64,000 bases of DNA from Bordetella genomosp. 13 (GCF_002119665.1 NZ_CP021111.1:5084001-5148000), one strand, 5' to 3'. Shown: positions 44,964 to 54,623, counted from the first letter of the stretch. The notes: generated by a model from the letters alone, not told the origin. Made by a program: numbers and translations.

Positions 44964-46163
44964 ATGGACAAGCCCTTCGAACCCGCGTGCGTGTTCTCCG
45001 AACGCGCCCAGCAGCTCACCAGTTCCGCCATCCGAGAAATCCTCAAGGTCACCGAACGGCCCGAGGTCATTTCGTTCGCGGGGGGCCTGCCCTCGCCGGC
45101 CGGCTTTCCGGTAGAGGTGGTGCGCGAGGCGTTCGACCGGGTATTGTCCAGCAACGGCCGCGCGGCCCTGCAGTACGGTCCCACCGAGGGCTACGCGCCG
45201 CTGCGCGAATGGGTCGCGCAAGACCTCAACCGTGCCGGCGCCAGTGTCACGGCCGACCAGATCCTCATCGTGTCGGGCTCGCAGCAGGGTCTCGACCTGC
45301 TGGGCAAGGTGCTGGTCGACCGCGACAGCAAGGTGCTGGTCGAAGACCCCAGCTACCTGGGCGCGCTGCAGTCGTTCAGCCTGTACCAGCCGCGCTTCGC
45401 GCCCGTGCCCACCGATGACGGCGGCCTCATCCCCGAGGCCCTCACCCCCGAACTGGCCGAGGGCGGCCGCTTCCTGTATGCCTTGCCCAATTTCCAGAAC
45501 CCCACGGGGCGCACGCTGAACCGCGAACGCCGCGAAGCCCTGGTGCTGCGGGCCGCGCAACTGGGCCTGCCCATCGTCGAGGACGATCCCTACGGCGAGT
45601 TGCGCTACGCGGGCGAGCCCCTGCCCAGCCTGCTGTCGCTGGGTCGAGAGTGCGGCGCCAACGTCATCCGCCTGGGCAGTTTCTCGAAGGTGCTGGCCCC
45701 CGGCCTGCGCCTGGGCTACATCGCGGCGGACCGCGGCATCATCCACAAGCTGGTGCAGGCCAAACAGGCCACCGACCTGCACACGCCCACGCTGACGCAG
45801 ATGGCCGTATACGAGATGGTCAAGGACGGTTTCCTCGCCCGCCACCTGCCCACCGTGCGCGAGATCTACCGCCGGCAGGGCCGCGCCATGCTCGAGGCCG
45901 TCGAGCGCGAATTCCCCGCGTCGGCAAGCTGGACGCGTCCCGAGGGCGGCATGTTCCTGTGGGTGACGCTGCCGTCGCACATCGACAGCCAGCAGCTGCT
46001 GATGCAGGCCATCGAGCAGAACGTGGCCTTCGTGCCCGGCGGGCCCTTCTATGCCGGAACGCCCAGCCGCAATACACTGCGGCTTAGCTTCGCCACGGTG
46101 CCCGAGGACAGGATCCAGGCCGGCATCGCCGTACTGGGCAAGCTGATCCGCCAGCAGGCCTGA
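44964..46163 (+). CDS. PLP-dependent aminotransferase (fold type I, 2-aminoadipate/kynurenine type)
   Basis: This 399-residue aminotransferase of the MocR-like/LysN group has no DNA-binding domain. I-S-F-A-G-G-L-P-S-P is near the N-terminus, N-F-Q-N-P-T-G in the centre, D-D-P-Y-G-E follows, and the PLP lysine is in S-F-S-K-V-L-A-P-G-L-R. R-L-S-F near the end binds the substrate carboxylate. It transfers amino groups between amino acids and 2-oxoglutarate; specificity not readable. ATG 44964 is chosen as the family start although its ribosome site is weak. Confidence 0.9.
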   Translation: MDKPFEPACVFSERAQQLTSSAIREILKVTERPEVISFAGGLPSPAGFPVEVVREAFDRVLSSNGRAALQYGPTEGYAPLREWVAQDLNRAGASVTADQILIVSGSQQGLDLLGKVLVDRDSKVLVEDPSYLGALQSFSLYQPRFAPVPTDDGGLIPEALTPELAEGGRFLYALPNFQNPTGRTLNRERREALVLRAAQLGLPIVEDDPYGELRYAGEPLPSLLSLGRECGANVIRLGSFSKVLAPGLRLGYIAADRGIIHKLVQAKQATDLHTPTLTQMAVYEMVKDGFLARHLPTVREIYRRQGRAMLEAVEREFPASASWTRPEGGMFLWVTLPSHIDSQQLLMQAIEQNVAFVPGGPFYAGTPSRNTLRLSFATVPEDRIQAGIAVLGKLIRQQA

Positions 46164-46203
46164 CGCCCGCGGCGTCTCGGCGTCCCGACGGGTGGCGTCC
46201 CGG

Positions 46204-46240
46204 CGGCCGGCCGCATTGCGGTCGGCCGCGTGTCCTTTTT
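46204..46240 (+). terminator. Rho-independent terminator after the aminotransferase gene
   Basis: An 11-bp stem (CGGCCGGCCGC with GCGGTCGGCCG, one G-U pair) with an ATT loop spans 46204-46228, followed within eight bases by T5 (46236-46240). It fits a terminator for the aminotransferase gene, whose stop is 40 bp upstream. Confidence 0.6.
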
Positions 46241-46256
46241 CAGATACCGCTCGAGC

Positions 46257-47171
46257 GTGCAGTCCACCACCCCCGATCTCAACGACATCGTCTTCACCGA
46301 CTGGGTAGAACGCTGGCTGCCCAAATCATGGCGCCCGTATGCGCGCCTGTGCCGCCTGGACCGGCCCATCGGCACCTGGCTGACGCTGCTGCCCTGCATC
46401 GCGGCGCTGATCCAGGCCGCCGATGGTTTCCCCGACCTGGGCCGGCTCATCGTCTTCTCGCTGGGCGCGCTGCTGATGCGCGGCATCGGCTGCACGGTCA
46501 ACGACATGTGGGACCGCGACATCGACAAGCATGTCGAACGCACGCGCTTTCGCCCGCTGACCAGCGGACAGATCACCATGCGCCAGGCCGTCGTCTTCCT
46601 GGTCGCGCAGCTGGCCGTATGTGCCTCGCTGCTGTTCTTCATCAACGGCATGAGCCGCTGGCTGGCACTGGCCGTGCTGCCCTTCGTGTTCATCTACCCC
46701 TTCTGCAAGCGCGTCACCTACTGGCCGCAGGCCGTACTGGGCATCTGCTTCAACTGGGGCATGCTGATGGCCTGGTCCGACACCCGCGGCGTCGTGCCGC
46801 TGGCCGCCGTGGCCATGTGGGTCGGCGCGGTGCTGTGGCAGATCGGCTACGACAGCATCTACGCCTACGTCGACGTGCGCGACGACCGCAGCCTGGGCCT
46901 GCGCTCCACCGCCATGCGCTTCGCCGACCGCGGCAAGCTGTGGATCGGCGGCTTCTACGTGGCCACGATCGCGCTGTGGACCTGGGGCGGCTACGACATG
47001 GGATTGGGCTGGGGCTACTACGTCGGCATGCTGGCGCTGGCCGCGCACCTGGGCTGGCAGCTGGCCGTGTTCAACCTGCAGCGGCCCGACCGCAATTTCA
47101 TGCTGTTCCGCGCCAACCTGTGGATCGGCGTGATGCTGGTGGCGGCGGCGCTGGCGGGCACGGTGCTGTAG
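46257..47171 (+). CDS. ubiA: 4-hydroxybenzoate octaprenyltransferase
   Basis: About 304 residues; this membrane prenyltransferase joins the polyprenyl tail to 4-hydroxybenzoate in ubiquinone synthesis. R-L-D-R-P-I-G-T-W is at the N-terminus, the first Asp-rich motif reads N-D-M-W-D-R-D-I-D and the second Y-V-D-V-R-D-D, and eight to nine helices follow. The frame also has a GTG at 46230, but that lies inside the likely terminator hairpin and T-run of the preceding gene, so I prefer GTG 46257 (V-Q-S-T-T-P-D). It converges on the glcC-like gene with 25 bp between stops. Confidence 0.9.
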   Translation: MQSTTPDLNDIVFTDWVERWLPKSWRPYARLCRLDRPIGTWLTLLPCIAALIQAADGFPDLGRLIVFSLGALLMRGIGCTVNDMWDRDIDKHVERTRFRPLTSGQITMRQAVVFLVAQLAVCASLLFFINGMSRWLALAVLPFVFIYPFCKRVTYWPQAVLGICFNWGMLMAWSDTRGVVPLAAVAMWVGAVLWQIGYDSIYAYVDVRDDRSLGLRSTAMRFADRGKLWIGGFYVATIALWTWGGYDMGLGWGYYVGMLALAAHLGWQLAVFNLQRPDRNFMLFRANLWIGVMLVAAALAGTVL

Positions 47172-47196
47172 GCGCCTGGGCCGCCGGGCGCATCAC

Positions 47197-47961
47197 CTAC
47201 GCCCACCCCTCCAGCCGCAGCGTCGCGCGCACCAGGCGCTGCTCTTCCTGCTCGATCTCGGCCAGGCTCTGGCGCACGCTGTCCACGTGATCGGTGGCGG
47301 CCTTGTGCGCCTGGTCGGGCAGGCGGCCGACCACGGCGTTGTACAGCCGCGTGTGCTGGCGATCGATCTGCTGCTTGTGCGGCGGGCGATGGTACAGGTT
47401 GTTCACGCAGGCGAATACCGAGCCCAGCAGCAGGTCCGTCAGCGACTGCAGCGTATGCACCAGCACCGCGTTGTGCGAGGCCTCGCAGATGGCGAGGTGG
47501 AAGGCATGGTCCAGATGGGCATGTCTGGCGATGTCCGTGTCCTTCCCATGCGCGGCCACCATCTCTTCGTAGCGACGCCGGATCATGATGAAGTCGGCGT
47601 CGGTGCCGCGTATGGCGGCCAGCCGCGCCGACTCGCCCTCGAGCAGGGATCGCACCTCGAGCAGGTCGTACAGCGTGCGCGGCTGCGAATTGAACAGGTG
47701 CACCAGCGGCCCGGCGTCCACCTGCGAAATCTGCGCGACGTACGAGCCCTTGCCCTGCGCGGTGTGGATGATGCCTCGCGCGCGCAACAGGCGCAGCCCT
47801 TCGCGCAGCGCGGTGCGCGACACCGACAGCTTCTCGGTCAAGCGCCGCTCCGAGGGCAGCGCCTGGCCGGCCTTGAGCACGCCATCCAGGATCAGGCGTT
47901 CGATGCGTTCGGCCACGACCTCGGCCACCTGTGGCGGCCGCGCAGTCGCTTGCATGTCCAT
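47197..47961 (-). CDS. glcC: FadR-subfamily GntR regulator, GlcC-like
   Basis: This 254-residue regulator has a winged helix (about 10-75) with [22 protein letters not shown], and a FadR-type (FCD) C-terminal ligand domain with histidines suited to metal-assisted binding of small acids. It is divergent from malate synthase G, whose regulator in other bacteria is GlcC (glycolate/glyoxylate). Two operator-like sites in the gap match the FadR-group pattern. ATG 47961 is preceded by AAGGAG; the longer frame to 48009 is less likely. Ligand identity is inferred. Confidence 0.85.
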   Translation of the reverse strand: MDMQATARPPQVAEVVAERIERLILDGVLKAGQALPSERRLTEKLSVSRTALREGLRLLRARGIIHTAQGKGSYVAQISQVDAGPLVHLFNSQPRTLYDLLEVRSLLEGESARLAAIRGTDADFIMIRRRYEEMVAAHGKDTDIARHAHLDHAFHLAICEASHNAVLVHTLQSLTDLLLGSVFACVNNLYHRPPHKQQIDRQHTRLYNAVVGRLPDQAHKAATDHVDSVRQSLAEIEQEEQRLVRATLRLEGWA

Positions 47962-48036
47962 GTCGTCGTTCTCCTTCCTCGCCTGCGGGGGCGTCACGGC
48001 GCCATCCATTCCACAAGATGGCGCACGCCGGCCGTA

Positions 48037-48051
48037 ACTGGTATGACCGGC
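48037..48051. promoter_or_regulatory. GntR/FadR-type operator-like site O1 (glcC side)
   Basis: ACTGGTATGACCGGC, a near-perfect copy of the O2 site with one mismatched arm position, centred at 48044 and 76 bp upstream of the glcC-like start. Probably used for autoregulation, alone or by looping to O2, 110 bp away. Confidence 0.6.
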
Positions 48052-48096
48052 CGCCGCCTATCGGCGGCCCATATCCGCCAGCGCGGCATCAAGTCA

Positions 48097-48124
48097 TTGA
48101 AATCAAAGCACGAAATCCGATAAA
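48097..48124 (+). promoter_or_regulatory. Candidate sigma-70 promoter for glcB
   Basis: TTGAAA at 48097-48102 and GATAAA at 48119-48124 are separated by 16 bp, in the most AT-rich part of the gap. Transcription would start near 48131, placing operator O2 just downstream of the start, a classic repressing position. Confidence 0.4.
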
Positions 48125-48146
48125 AGGCGAATTCCCGGCCTCACAA

Positions 48147-48161
48147 ACTGGTATGACCAGT
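48147..48161. promoter_or_regulatory. GntR/FadR-type operator-like site O2 (glcB side)
   Basis: ACTGGTATGACCAGT is a perfect palindrome (ACTGGT, 3-base centre, ACCAGT), the TGGT-N3-ACCA pattern recognised by FadR-group regulators such as PdhR, LldR and GlcC. It lies between the predicted glcB promoter and the glcB ATG. Confidence 0.7.
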
Positions 48162-48290
48162 GGTCCGCGCTATGGACATCGGAGGCAAGGCAAGGTGATC
48201 ATGACGGCGATCCCGCGAACACCACGAGGACATCCGTCCGACCGTGCGGCTGCGCCCCGCAGCCGCCCCTCAACGATCCAGAGACACCCC

Positions 48291-50468
48291 ATGACCGACC
48301 GCACCCCGCAACACGGCCTGCAAGTGGCGACCACGCTGTACCGCTTCATCGAGGACGAAGCCCTGCCCGGCACCGGGCTGGACAGCGCCACGTTCTGGCA
48401 GGGCTTCGCCGCCCTGGCGCACGACCTGGCGCCGCGCAACCGCGAACTGCTGGCGAAGCGCGACGCGCTGCAGGTCGAGCTGGATGACTGGCACCGCGCC
48501 CATCCGGGCCCCATCGCCGATCCGGCCGCCTATCGCAAGTTCCTGGAAGACATCGGCTACCTGCAGCCGCAGCCCGGCGCGGTGAAGGCCGGCACGCAGA
48601 ACGTCGACAGCGAGATCGCGCAGCAGGCGGGCCCGCAGCTCGTGGTGCCGGTGTCCAACGCGCGCTACGCCCTGAATGCCGCCAACGCCCGGTGGGGCAG
48701 CCTGTACGACGCCCTGTACGGCACCGACGCCATCGCGCTGGATGGCGACTTGGCGCCCGGCAATGCCTACAACGCCAAGCGCGGCCAGGCCGTCATCGCG
48801 CGCGCCCGCGCCTTCCTGGACGGCGCCGCGCCGCTGGCGCAGGGCTCGCATGCCGATGCCACCGGCTACAGCGTGCGCGACGGCAAGCTGTCGGTCACGC
48901 TGAAGCAGGGCGAAACGGGCCTGAAGCACCCCGGGCAATTCCTGGGCTACCAAGGCGAGGCCGCCACGCCCGACGCCGTCCTGCTGCGCAACAACGGCCT
49001 GCACTTTGAGATCCAGATCGACCGCAAGCACTCCATCGGCGCCACCGACGCCGCCGGCGTGAAGGACGTGCTGCTCGAGGCCGCGCTGACCACCATCATG
49101 GACTGCGAAGACTCGGTGGCCGCGGTCGATGCCGACGACAAGGTGCTGGTCTATCGCAACTGGCTCGGCTTGATGAAGAGCGACCTGGCCGAGGAAGTCA
49201 CGAAGGGCGGCAAGACCTTCACCCGCCGCCTGAACCCCGACCGCGAATACCGCAAACCCGACGGCGGCACGCTGACGCTGCATGGCCGCTCGCTGATGTT
49301 CGTGCGCAACGTGGGCCACCTGATGACCAACCCCGCCGTGCTCGACCGCGACGGCAACGAACTGCCCGAGGGCATCCTCGACGCCGTGGTCACCTCGCTG
49401 GCCGCGCTGCACGACCTCAAGAGCCGGCGCAACTCCCGCAACGGCTCGGTCTACATCGTCAAGCCCAAGATGCACGGCCCCGACGAAGTGGCCTTCGCCA
49501 GCGAACTGTTCTCGCGCGTGGAAGACCTGCTGGCGCTGCCGCGCAACACGCTGAAGATGGGCATCATGGACGAAGAGCGCCGCACCAGCGTCAACCTGAA
49601 GGCCTGCATCCAGGCCGCCGCCGACCGCGTGGCCTTCATCAACACGGGCTTCCTCGACCGCACCGGCGACGAGATGCATTCGTCCATGGAAGCCGGTCCC
49701 ATGATGCGCAAGGGCGACATGAAGAGCAGCGCCTGGATCGCCGCATACGAGCGCAACAACGTCCTGGTCGGCCTGGACTGCGGCCTGCGCGGCCGCGCGC
49801 AGATCGGCAAGGGCATGTGGGCCATGCCCGACATGATGGCCGCCATGCTGGAGCAGAAGATCGGCCATCCCAAGGCCGGCGCGAATACCGCGTGGGTCCC
49901 CTCGCCCACCGCCGCCACGCTGCATGCGCTGCACTATCACCAGGTCGACGTGCAGGCCGTCCAGCAAGAACTGGAGAAGACCCGCCTGGACACCGTGCGC
50001 GACGAACTGCTGTCGGGCCTGTTGACCGTGCCGGTGGGCACGCCCTCGGAATGGTCTGACGAAGACATCCAGCGCGAACTGGACAACAACGCGCAGGGCA
50101 TCCTGGGTTACGTGGTGCGCTGGATCGACCAGGGCGTGGGCTGCTCCAAGGTGCCCGACATCAACAACGTGGGCCTGATGGAAGACCGCGCCACGCTGCG
50201 CATCTCCAGCCAGCACATCGCCAACTGGCTGCACCACGGCATCACCAACCGCGCCCAGGTCGAAGAGACCTTCCAGCGCATGGCCGCCGTGGTGGACAAG
50301 CAGAACGCCAATGACCCGTACTACCGCCCCATGGCGCCGGGCTTCCAGTCCTCGTTCGCCTATCGCGCCGCATGCGCCCTGGTGTTCGAGGGCCTGTCGC
50401 AGCCCAACGGCTACACCGAGCCGCTGCTGCACCAGTACCGCCTGGCGTTCAAGGCCGGCCAGGCCTGA
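48291..50468 (+). CDS. glcB: Malate synthase G
   Basis: This 725-residue monomeric cytoplasmic enzyme condenses glyoxylate with acetyl-CoA to malate. Length is that of isoform G. Signatures include [10 protein letters not shown] (metal-binding region), [11 protein letters not shown] with the catalytic arginine, [10 protein letters not shown] and the C-terminal [10 protein letters not shown] with a catalytic aspartate. A much longer open frame begins at 47931 but spans the control region, so ATG 48291 is used. Likely repressed by the GlcC-like regulator in the absence of glycolate or glyoxylate. Confidence 0.96.
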   Translation: MTDRTPQHGLQVATTLYRFIEDEALPGTGLDSATFWQGFAALAHDLAPRNRELLAKRDALQVELDDWHRAHPGPIADPAAYRKFLEDIGYLQPQPGAVKAGTQNVDSEIAQQAGPQLVVPVSNARYALNAANARWGSLYDALYGTDAIALDGDLAPGNAYNAKRGQAVIARARAFLDGAAPLAQGSHADATGYSVRDGKLSVTLKQGETGLKHPGQFLGYQGEAATPDAVLLRNNGLHFEIQIDRKHSIGATDAAGVKDVLLEAALTTIMDCEDSVAAVDADDKVLVYRNWLGLMKSDLAEEVTKGGKTFTRRLNPDREYRKPDGGTLTLHGRSLMFVRNVGHLMTNPAVLDRDGNELPEGILDAVVTSLAALHDLKSRRNSRNGSVYIVKPKMHGPDEVAFASELFSRVEDLLALPRNTLKMGIMDEERRTSVNLKACIQAAADRVAFINTGFLDRTGDEMHSSMEAGPMMRKGDMKSSAWIAAYERNNVLVGLDCGLRGRAQIGKGMWAMPDMMAAMLEQKIGHPKAGANTAWVPSPTAATLHALHYHQVDVQAVQQELEKTRLDTVRDELLSGLLTVPVGTPSEWSDEDIQRELDNNAQGILGYVVRWIDQGVGCSKVPDINNVGLMEDRATLRISSQHIANWLHHGITNRAQVEETFQRMAAVVDKQNANDPYYRPMAPGFQSSFAYRAACALVFEGLSQPNGYTEPLLHQYRLAFKAGQA

Positions 50469-50483
50469 TGCGGTAGCGGCGCC

Positions 50484-50532
50484 CCGGTCCGCGCGCCATG
50501 CGCGGGCCGGCTTGCATCGCGAATCGCGATGC
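50484..50532. terminator. Two tandem stem-loops between convergent glcB and araC-type gene
   Basis: An 11-bp stem (50484-50494 with 50500-50510, one G-U pair, loop GCCAT) is followed at once by a 9-bp inverted repeat GCATCGCGA/TCGCGATGC (50514-50532). They fill the 67-bp gap between two convergent stops and probably stop both transcripts. No T-run follows. Confidence 0.5.
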
Positions 50533-50535
50533 CTG

Positions 50536-51549
50536 TCAGCGCCGCGCCGCGTCGCGCGGCGACATGCCGTAGTGGCGGCGGAAGGCGGTGGAGAAGTTGC
50601 CCGCGTGCTCGTAGCCCACTTCCAGCGCCACCTGCGTGACGGGCAGGCGAGCCTGGCGGATCAGCGCCATGGCGTGCCGCATGCGCGCGGCCAGCAGATA
50701 CTCCGACAGCGTCACGCCCTGCACCGCCTTGAAGGCGCGCTCCAGCTTGGACACGCTGACGCCCGCCTGGCCCGCCAGTTCATGCACGCTGGGCGGGTCG
50801 CGCAGGGCATCGGCCAGCCGCGCCGCGGCGCGCTCGGCGATGGCGCGGTCGCGCGGCCGCGGGTCGCACGGCGCGTCGCCGGACTGCAGCATCAGCGTGA
50901 AGAAGTCGCGCAGCACGTCCTGCGTGCGGGACTGCAGGCGCAGGCGCCGCGCGACACGATCGTCCATGGGATCGAAGAAGCATTGCGCCGCCCGCCGCAT
51001 CGAGGCCGACAGGCCCGCATGGAACAGCGCGAACGGGTCGGGCTCGCCGCCCAGATAGCGGGCCAGCGCGCCGTCATAGCGGCCGGCGTCCAGGCCCAGT
51101 TCCTGCACCAGATAGTCACGCGTGCACGAGATGGTCACCGAGCGCTCGCGCTCGCCCGACCGGAACAGCTCGAGCTTGCGGGCGCCGCGCGGCTGCAACA
51201 GCGCGCTGCACGAGTCCGCCCCGATGGCATGCACCGGCTCGCGCCCGTCGGTGATCGCGGACTGGCCTGCCAGCCGCAGATGGATCTTCAGCGCACCGCT
51301 GCAGTCGTAGTGCTCTTCGGTGGCGCCGGGCCGCGCCACTTCCGCCCAGCTGGCCGACAGGCCGGGGCCGAACACCAGGGTGTCGCGATAGCCCTGCATG
51401 CCCGGCCCCACCGGCCGCGACGCGATGAAGCACGCCGAACCCGCCGCCGCGATGTCGATCACCTCGAACGAATGCGGAACATAAGCGTGCAGTCCCGCAG
51501 CCACGACGGGAGTCATGGCGGTAGCGGGGCCGGGGACGTGCGCAATCAT
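50536..51549 (-). CDS. AraC-family transcriptional regulator
   Basis: This 337-residue protein has a long N-terminal sensing region (to about 235) and an AraC double helix-turn-helix at about 240-335: H-E-L-A-G-Q-A-G-V-S-V-S-K-L-E-R-A-F-K, then V-A-L-E-V-G-Y-E-H-A-G-N-F-S-T-A-F-R-R-H-Y-G. Ends S-P-R-D-A-A-R-R. Divergent from the ridA-argE operon across about 200 bp, which it probably regulates. ATG 51549 preferred over GTG 51558. Confidence 0.88.
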   Translation of the reverse strand: MIAHVPGPATAMTPVVAAGLHAYVPHSFEVIDIAAAGSACFIASRPVGPGMQGYRDTLVFGPGLSASWAEVARPGATEEHYDCSGALKIHLRLAGQSAITDGREPVHAIGADSCSALLQPRGARKLELFRSGERERSVTISCTRDYLVQELGLDAGRYDGALARYLGGEPDPFALFHAGLSASMRRAAQCFFDPMDDRVARRLRLQSRTQDVLRDFFTLMLQSGDAPCDPRPRDRAIAERAAARLADALRDPPSVHELAGQAGVSVSKLERAFKAVQGVTLSEYLLAARMRHAMALIRQARLPVTQVALEVGYEHAGNFSTAFRRHYGMSPRDAARR

Positions 51550-51746
51550 GGCGGCCACGTTACCGGCCCGCTTCCGCCAGCGTCAAGCCGACGACCCGGC
51601 AAGCGCACCGCATCGCGGGTAAACCCGTATTCATGCGGCTTTGCAGTATGGCCTGCCCACCGCGCAAACAAAACTGCCGCCCGCACAGAAGCGCGATGCG
51701 CGGCGGATGGCTAAGCTGGACCGCATTTTTCCGACTTTCCGTTGCC

Positions 51747-52118
51747 ATGGCCGACGCCCTGCCCCATCCCAAGTTTTCCTCGACCCGCCGCGCGGGCCCG
51801 CTGGTGTTCGTCTCGGGCCAGATGGCCTTCGGCACAGACCTGCGCATCGTCGGCAACGATGTCGTCGAGCAGACCCGCACCTGCCTCGAGCACATCGAGC
51901 GCCATCTGTCGGCCGTGGGCCTGACCCGCGCCGACATCGTGAAGACCACCGTCTGGCTCACACGCGTCGACGATTTCCGGGCCTTCGACCAGGCCTATGG
52001 CGGCTTCTTCGAGGGCATGACCCTGCCGTCCCGCTCCACCGTACGTGCGGACCTGATGCTGCCGGGCGCGCTGGTGGAGATCGAGGCCATCGCGCAGATC
52101 AAGGAGACGCAACGATGA
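51747..52118 (+). CDS. RidA family protein (reactive enamine/imine deaminase)
   Basis: A 123-residue Rid-fold protein with V-F-V-S-G-Q-M-A-F near residue 20, the arginine-containing S-R-S-T-V-R-A near 100 and V-E-I-E-A-I-A at the end, including the usual arginine and glutamate of the active-site pocket. RidA hydrolyses 2-aminoacrylate-type intermediates released by PLP dehydratases; a serine/threonine dehydratase-like gene lies three genes downstream in the same operon, which fits. Stop overlaps the argE start (ATGA). Confidence 0.9.
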   Translation: MADALPHPKFSSTRRAGPLVFVSGQMAFGTDLRIVGNDVVEQTRTCLEHIERHLSAVGLTRADIVKTTVWLTRVDDFRAFDQAYGGFFEGMTLPSRSTVRADLMLPGALVEIEAIAQIKETQR

Positions 52119-53326
52119 GCAGCCATCCCGGACAGGACGCCGCGATCGACTGGATCAAGCGCCTGGTGTCCATCGACACCACCAGCCGCAATTCGAACCT
52201 GGGCCTCATCGAGATGGTGCGCGACGAATTGCGCCGCGCCGGCATCGATGCCCATCTCAGCCACGACAGCAGCGGGGCCAAGGCCAACCTGTACGCCACC
52301 GTGCCGGCAGCCGACGGCGCCACGCAGGGCGGCATCGTGCTGTCCGGCCACACCGACACCGTGCCGGTGGACGGGCAGCAATGGGACCACGATCCGTTCT
52401 CGCCCGAGATCCGCGACGGCAGGCTGTACGGCCGCGGGACATGCGACATGAAGGGCTTCATCGGCACGGCGCTGTCCATGCTGCCGCGCCTGGTCGATAC
52501 GCGCCTGGCCAAGCCGGTGCACTTCGCGCTGTCGTACGACGAGGAAATGGGCTGCCTGGGCGCGCCCATCATGCTGGCCGACCTGAAGGCGCGCGGCGTG
52601 CGCCCCGAAGGCTGCATCGTAGGTGAGCCCACCTCGATGCGCGTGATCGTGGCGCACAAAGGCATCAATGTGTGGCGCTGCTGCGTGCGCGGGCATGCCT
52701 CGCATTCGTCGCTGACGCCGCGCGGCCTGAACGCCATCGAGTATGCGGCGCGGCTGATCTGCTTCATCCGCGACCTGGCCGACGAGATGCGCCGCGAAGG
52801 CCCGTTCGACCAGGCCTTCGACGTGCCCTTCAGCACCGCGCAGGTCGGCACCATCACGGGCGGCATCGCGGTCAACACCATTCCGGCGCTGTGCCAGTTC
52901 GAGTTCGAGCACCGCAACCTGCCGGGCGCCGATCCGCAGCGCTTCTTCGCCCGCATCCACGAGTACGCGCAAGAGGTGCTGCTGCCGCGCATGCGCGCCG
53001 AGCACCCGAACGCCGCCATCGAGCTCGAGTCGCTGGCCGGCGCGCCCTCGCTGGACGCCGCCGAGCAGACCGCCATCACGCAGCTGGTGCGCGCCCTGAC
53101 CGCCGACCGCGAAACGCGCAAGGTGGCCTACGGCACCGAGGCCGGCCAGTTCCAGCAGGCCGGCATTCCTTCGGTGATCTGCGGCCCGGGCGACATCCAG
53201 CAGGCGCACAAGCCCAATGAATACGTTGCGCTGGACCAGGTCGCGCAATGCGCCGACTTCCTGAACAAAGTGATCGACAGCCTCGCGCTGGACCAACAGC
53301 CCTCTGCGGAACCCATACCGTCATGA
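52115..53326 (+). CDS. argE: M20-family amidohydrolase, acetylornithine deacetylase-like
   Basis: This 403-residue zinc peptidase-like enzyme has metal-site motifs S-G-H-T-D-T-V-P-V-D (H and catalytic D), G-R-G-T-C-D-M-K-G (bridging D) and Y-D-E-E-M-G-C-L-G (E/E), with a dimerisation lid around residues 190-300 and I-P-S-V-I-C-G-P-G-D-I-Q-Q-A-H-K-P-N-E-Y at the C-terminus. It fits ArgE/DapE-type deacylases that free an amino acid from an N-acyl group. In this operon, with a symporter and dehydratase, it looks catabolic rather than arginine-biosynthetic. Coupled at both ends by ATGA overlaps. Confidence 0.88.
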   Translation: MSSHPGQDAAIDWIKRLVSIDTTSRNSNLGLIEMVRDELRRAGIDAHLSHDSSGAKANLYATVPAADGATQGGIVLSGHTDTVPVDGQQWDHDPFSPEIRDGRLYGRGTCDMKGFIGTALSMLPRLVDTRLAKPVHFALSYDEEMGCLGAPIMLADLKARGVRPEGCIVGEPTSMRVIVAHKGINVWRCCVRGHASHSSLTPRGLNAIEYAARLICFIRDLADEMRREGPFDQAFDVPFSTAQVGTITGGIAVNTIPALCQFEFEHRNLPGADPQRFFARIHEYAQEVLLPRMRAEHPNAAIELESLAGAPSLDAAEQTAITQLVRALTADRETRKVAYGTEAGQFQQAGIPSVICGPGDIQQAHKPNEYVALDQVAQCADFLNKVIDSLALDQQPSAEPIPS

Positions 53327-54606
53327 ACACCGCCGCTACTCTTTCCACGCCCGTCGGCAAGCGCAAGGTCTCGTCCTCGCGCATCATCGCCTCGGCCTCG
53401 ATCGGCAACGCGCTCGAATGGTTCGACCTCGTGGTCTACGGCTTCTTCGCCGTGATCATCTCGAAGCTGTTCTTCCCCTCGACCAACGAGACCGTCTCGC
53501 TGCTGCTGACGCTGGGCACGTTCGGCGTGTCGTTCTTCATGCGGCCGCTGGGCGCGCTGGTGCTGGGCGTGTACGCCGACCGCGTCGGCCGGCGCGCCAC
53601 GCTGACGCTGTCCATCATGCTGATGATGCTGGGCACGCTGCTGATCGCCATCATGCCGACCTACGATAGCATCGGCATCTGGGCGCCCATCGGCATCGTG
53701 GTCGCGCGCATGATCCAGGGCTTCTCGGCGGGCGGCGAGTTCGGCAGCGCCACCGCCTTCCTGGCGGAGCACACGCCCAACCGGCGCGGCTTCTTCGCCA
53801 GCTGGCAGGTGGCCAGCCAGGGCCTCACCACGCTGCTGGCAGCCGGCTTCGGCGCAGGCCTCACGCAGTGGCTGACGCCCGAACAGCTGAACAGCTGGGG
53901 CTGGCGCATTCCCTTCTTCTTCGGCCTGTTGATCGGTCCGGTCGCCTACTACATCCGCACCCGCATCGACGAGACCCCCGACTTCCTCGAGGCGGGGCCG
54001 AACGAGACGCCGCTGGCCGACACCTTCGCGCACAACCGCCTGCGGCTGCTGCTTGCCATCGGCACCGTGGTGCTGGGCACCGTGGCCACGTACCTGGTGC
54101 TGTACATGCCCACCTATGCCACCAAGACGCTGAAGATCCCGCAGTCGGCGGCCTTCGCCGCAACGCTGGCCACCGGCATCGTGCAATTCGTGGTCGCGCC
54201 GCTGGTGGGGCACTGGTCCGACCGCCATGGCCGCACCGGCATCATGCTGCTGTCGGCCTCGCTGTTCGTGGTGCTGATCTATCCGCTGTTCCACCTGCTG
54301 GCCAGCTCGCCCACCTTCGGCACGATGATAGGCGTGCAGATCATCATCGGCGTGCTGCTGGCCGGCTACTTCGGCGCGCTGCCGGCCCTGCTCAGCGATC
54401 TCTTCCCCACGCGCACGCGCACCACCGGCATGTCGCTCGCCTACAGCATCGCGGTTACCATCTTCGGTGGCTTCGCGCCGTTCATCATCACGTGGCTAAT
54501 CTCGGCCACCGGCGATCCCTACGCGCCCAGCTTCTATCTCATCTTCGCCGCCCTCATCAGCATCGCCGCGCTGGCGGGCGTACGCAGCCGCCTCGGCCTG
54601 CGCTGA
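53323..54606 (+). CDS. MFS transporter, metabolite:H+ symporter (MHS) family
   Basis: This 427-residue inner-membrane protein has twelve helices. The N-terminal S-I-G-N-A-L-E-W-F-D-L-V-V-Y-G-F-F and the loop Y-A-D-R-V-G-R-R-A-T-L are hallmarks of MHS carriers (proline/betaine, citrate, alpha-ketoglutarate and related proton symporters). G-F-S-A-G-G-E-F-G-S-A-T-A-F in helix 5 is also typical. It probably imports the operon's substrate, such as an N-acyl amino acid or hydroxyamino acid. Overlaps argE by four bases; the dehydratase follows after 17 bp. Confidence 0.9.
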   Translation: MNTAATLSTPVGKRKVSSSRIIASASIGNALEWFDLVVYGFFAVIISKLFFPSTNETVSLLLTLGTFGVSFFMRPLGALVLGVYADRVGRRATLTLSIMLMMLGTLLIAIMPTYDSIGIWAPIGIVVARMIQGFSAGGEFGSATAFLAEHTPNRRGFFASWQVASQGLTTLLAAGFGAGLTQWLTPEQLNSWGWRIPFFFGLLIGPVAYYIRTRIDETPDFLEAGPNETPLADTFAHNRLRLLLAIGTVVLGTVATYLVLYMPTYATKTLKIPQSAAFAATLATGIVQFVVAPLVGHWSDRHGRTGIMLLSASLFVVLIYPLFHLLASSPTFGTMIGVQIIIGVLLAGYFGALPALLSDLFPTRTRTTGMSLAYSIAVTIFGGFAPFIITWLISATGDPYAPSFYLIFAALISIAALAGVRSRLGLR

Positions 54607-54623
54607 TACATCCCAGGCTACAC

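Larger units (their letters stand above)
47962..48290. other. Divergent control region glcC-like / glcB
   Basis: A 329-bp gap with no coding frame. It holds the two operator-like palindromes and the sigma-70-like promoter listed separately, as well as a moderately AT-rich stretch at 48088-48125 that contrasts with the GC-rich remainder. The first ~70 bp next to glcC carry only its ribosome site. Confidence 0.7.

Noticed and set aside
46230..46256. GTG at 46230 as the ubiA start
   Set aside because: It lies between the stem and T-run of a likely terminator and adds residues not expected in UbiA; GTG 46257 fits better.
47931..48290. N-terminal extension of malate synthase G in the open frame
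   Set aside because: It would run through the operators and promoter; isoform G proteins start at the ATG at 48291 position and have about 725 residues.
48270..50432. 720-codon antisense frame across malate synthase G
   Set aside because: Shadow of glcB; no motif and composition unlike a protein.
51616..51627. CGGGT-AA-ACCCG inverted repeat between araC-type gene and ridA
   Set aside because: Five-base arms occur by chance often in such GC-rich sequence; not strong enough to call an operator.
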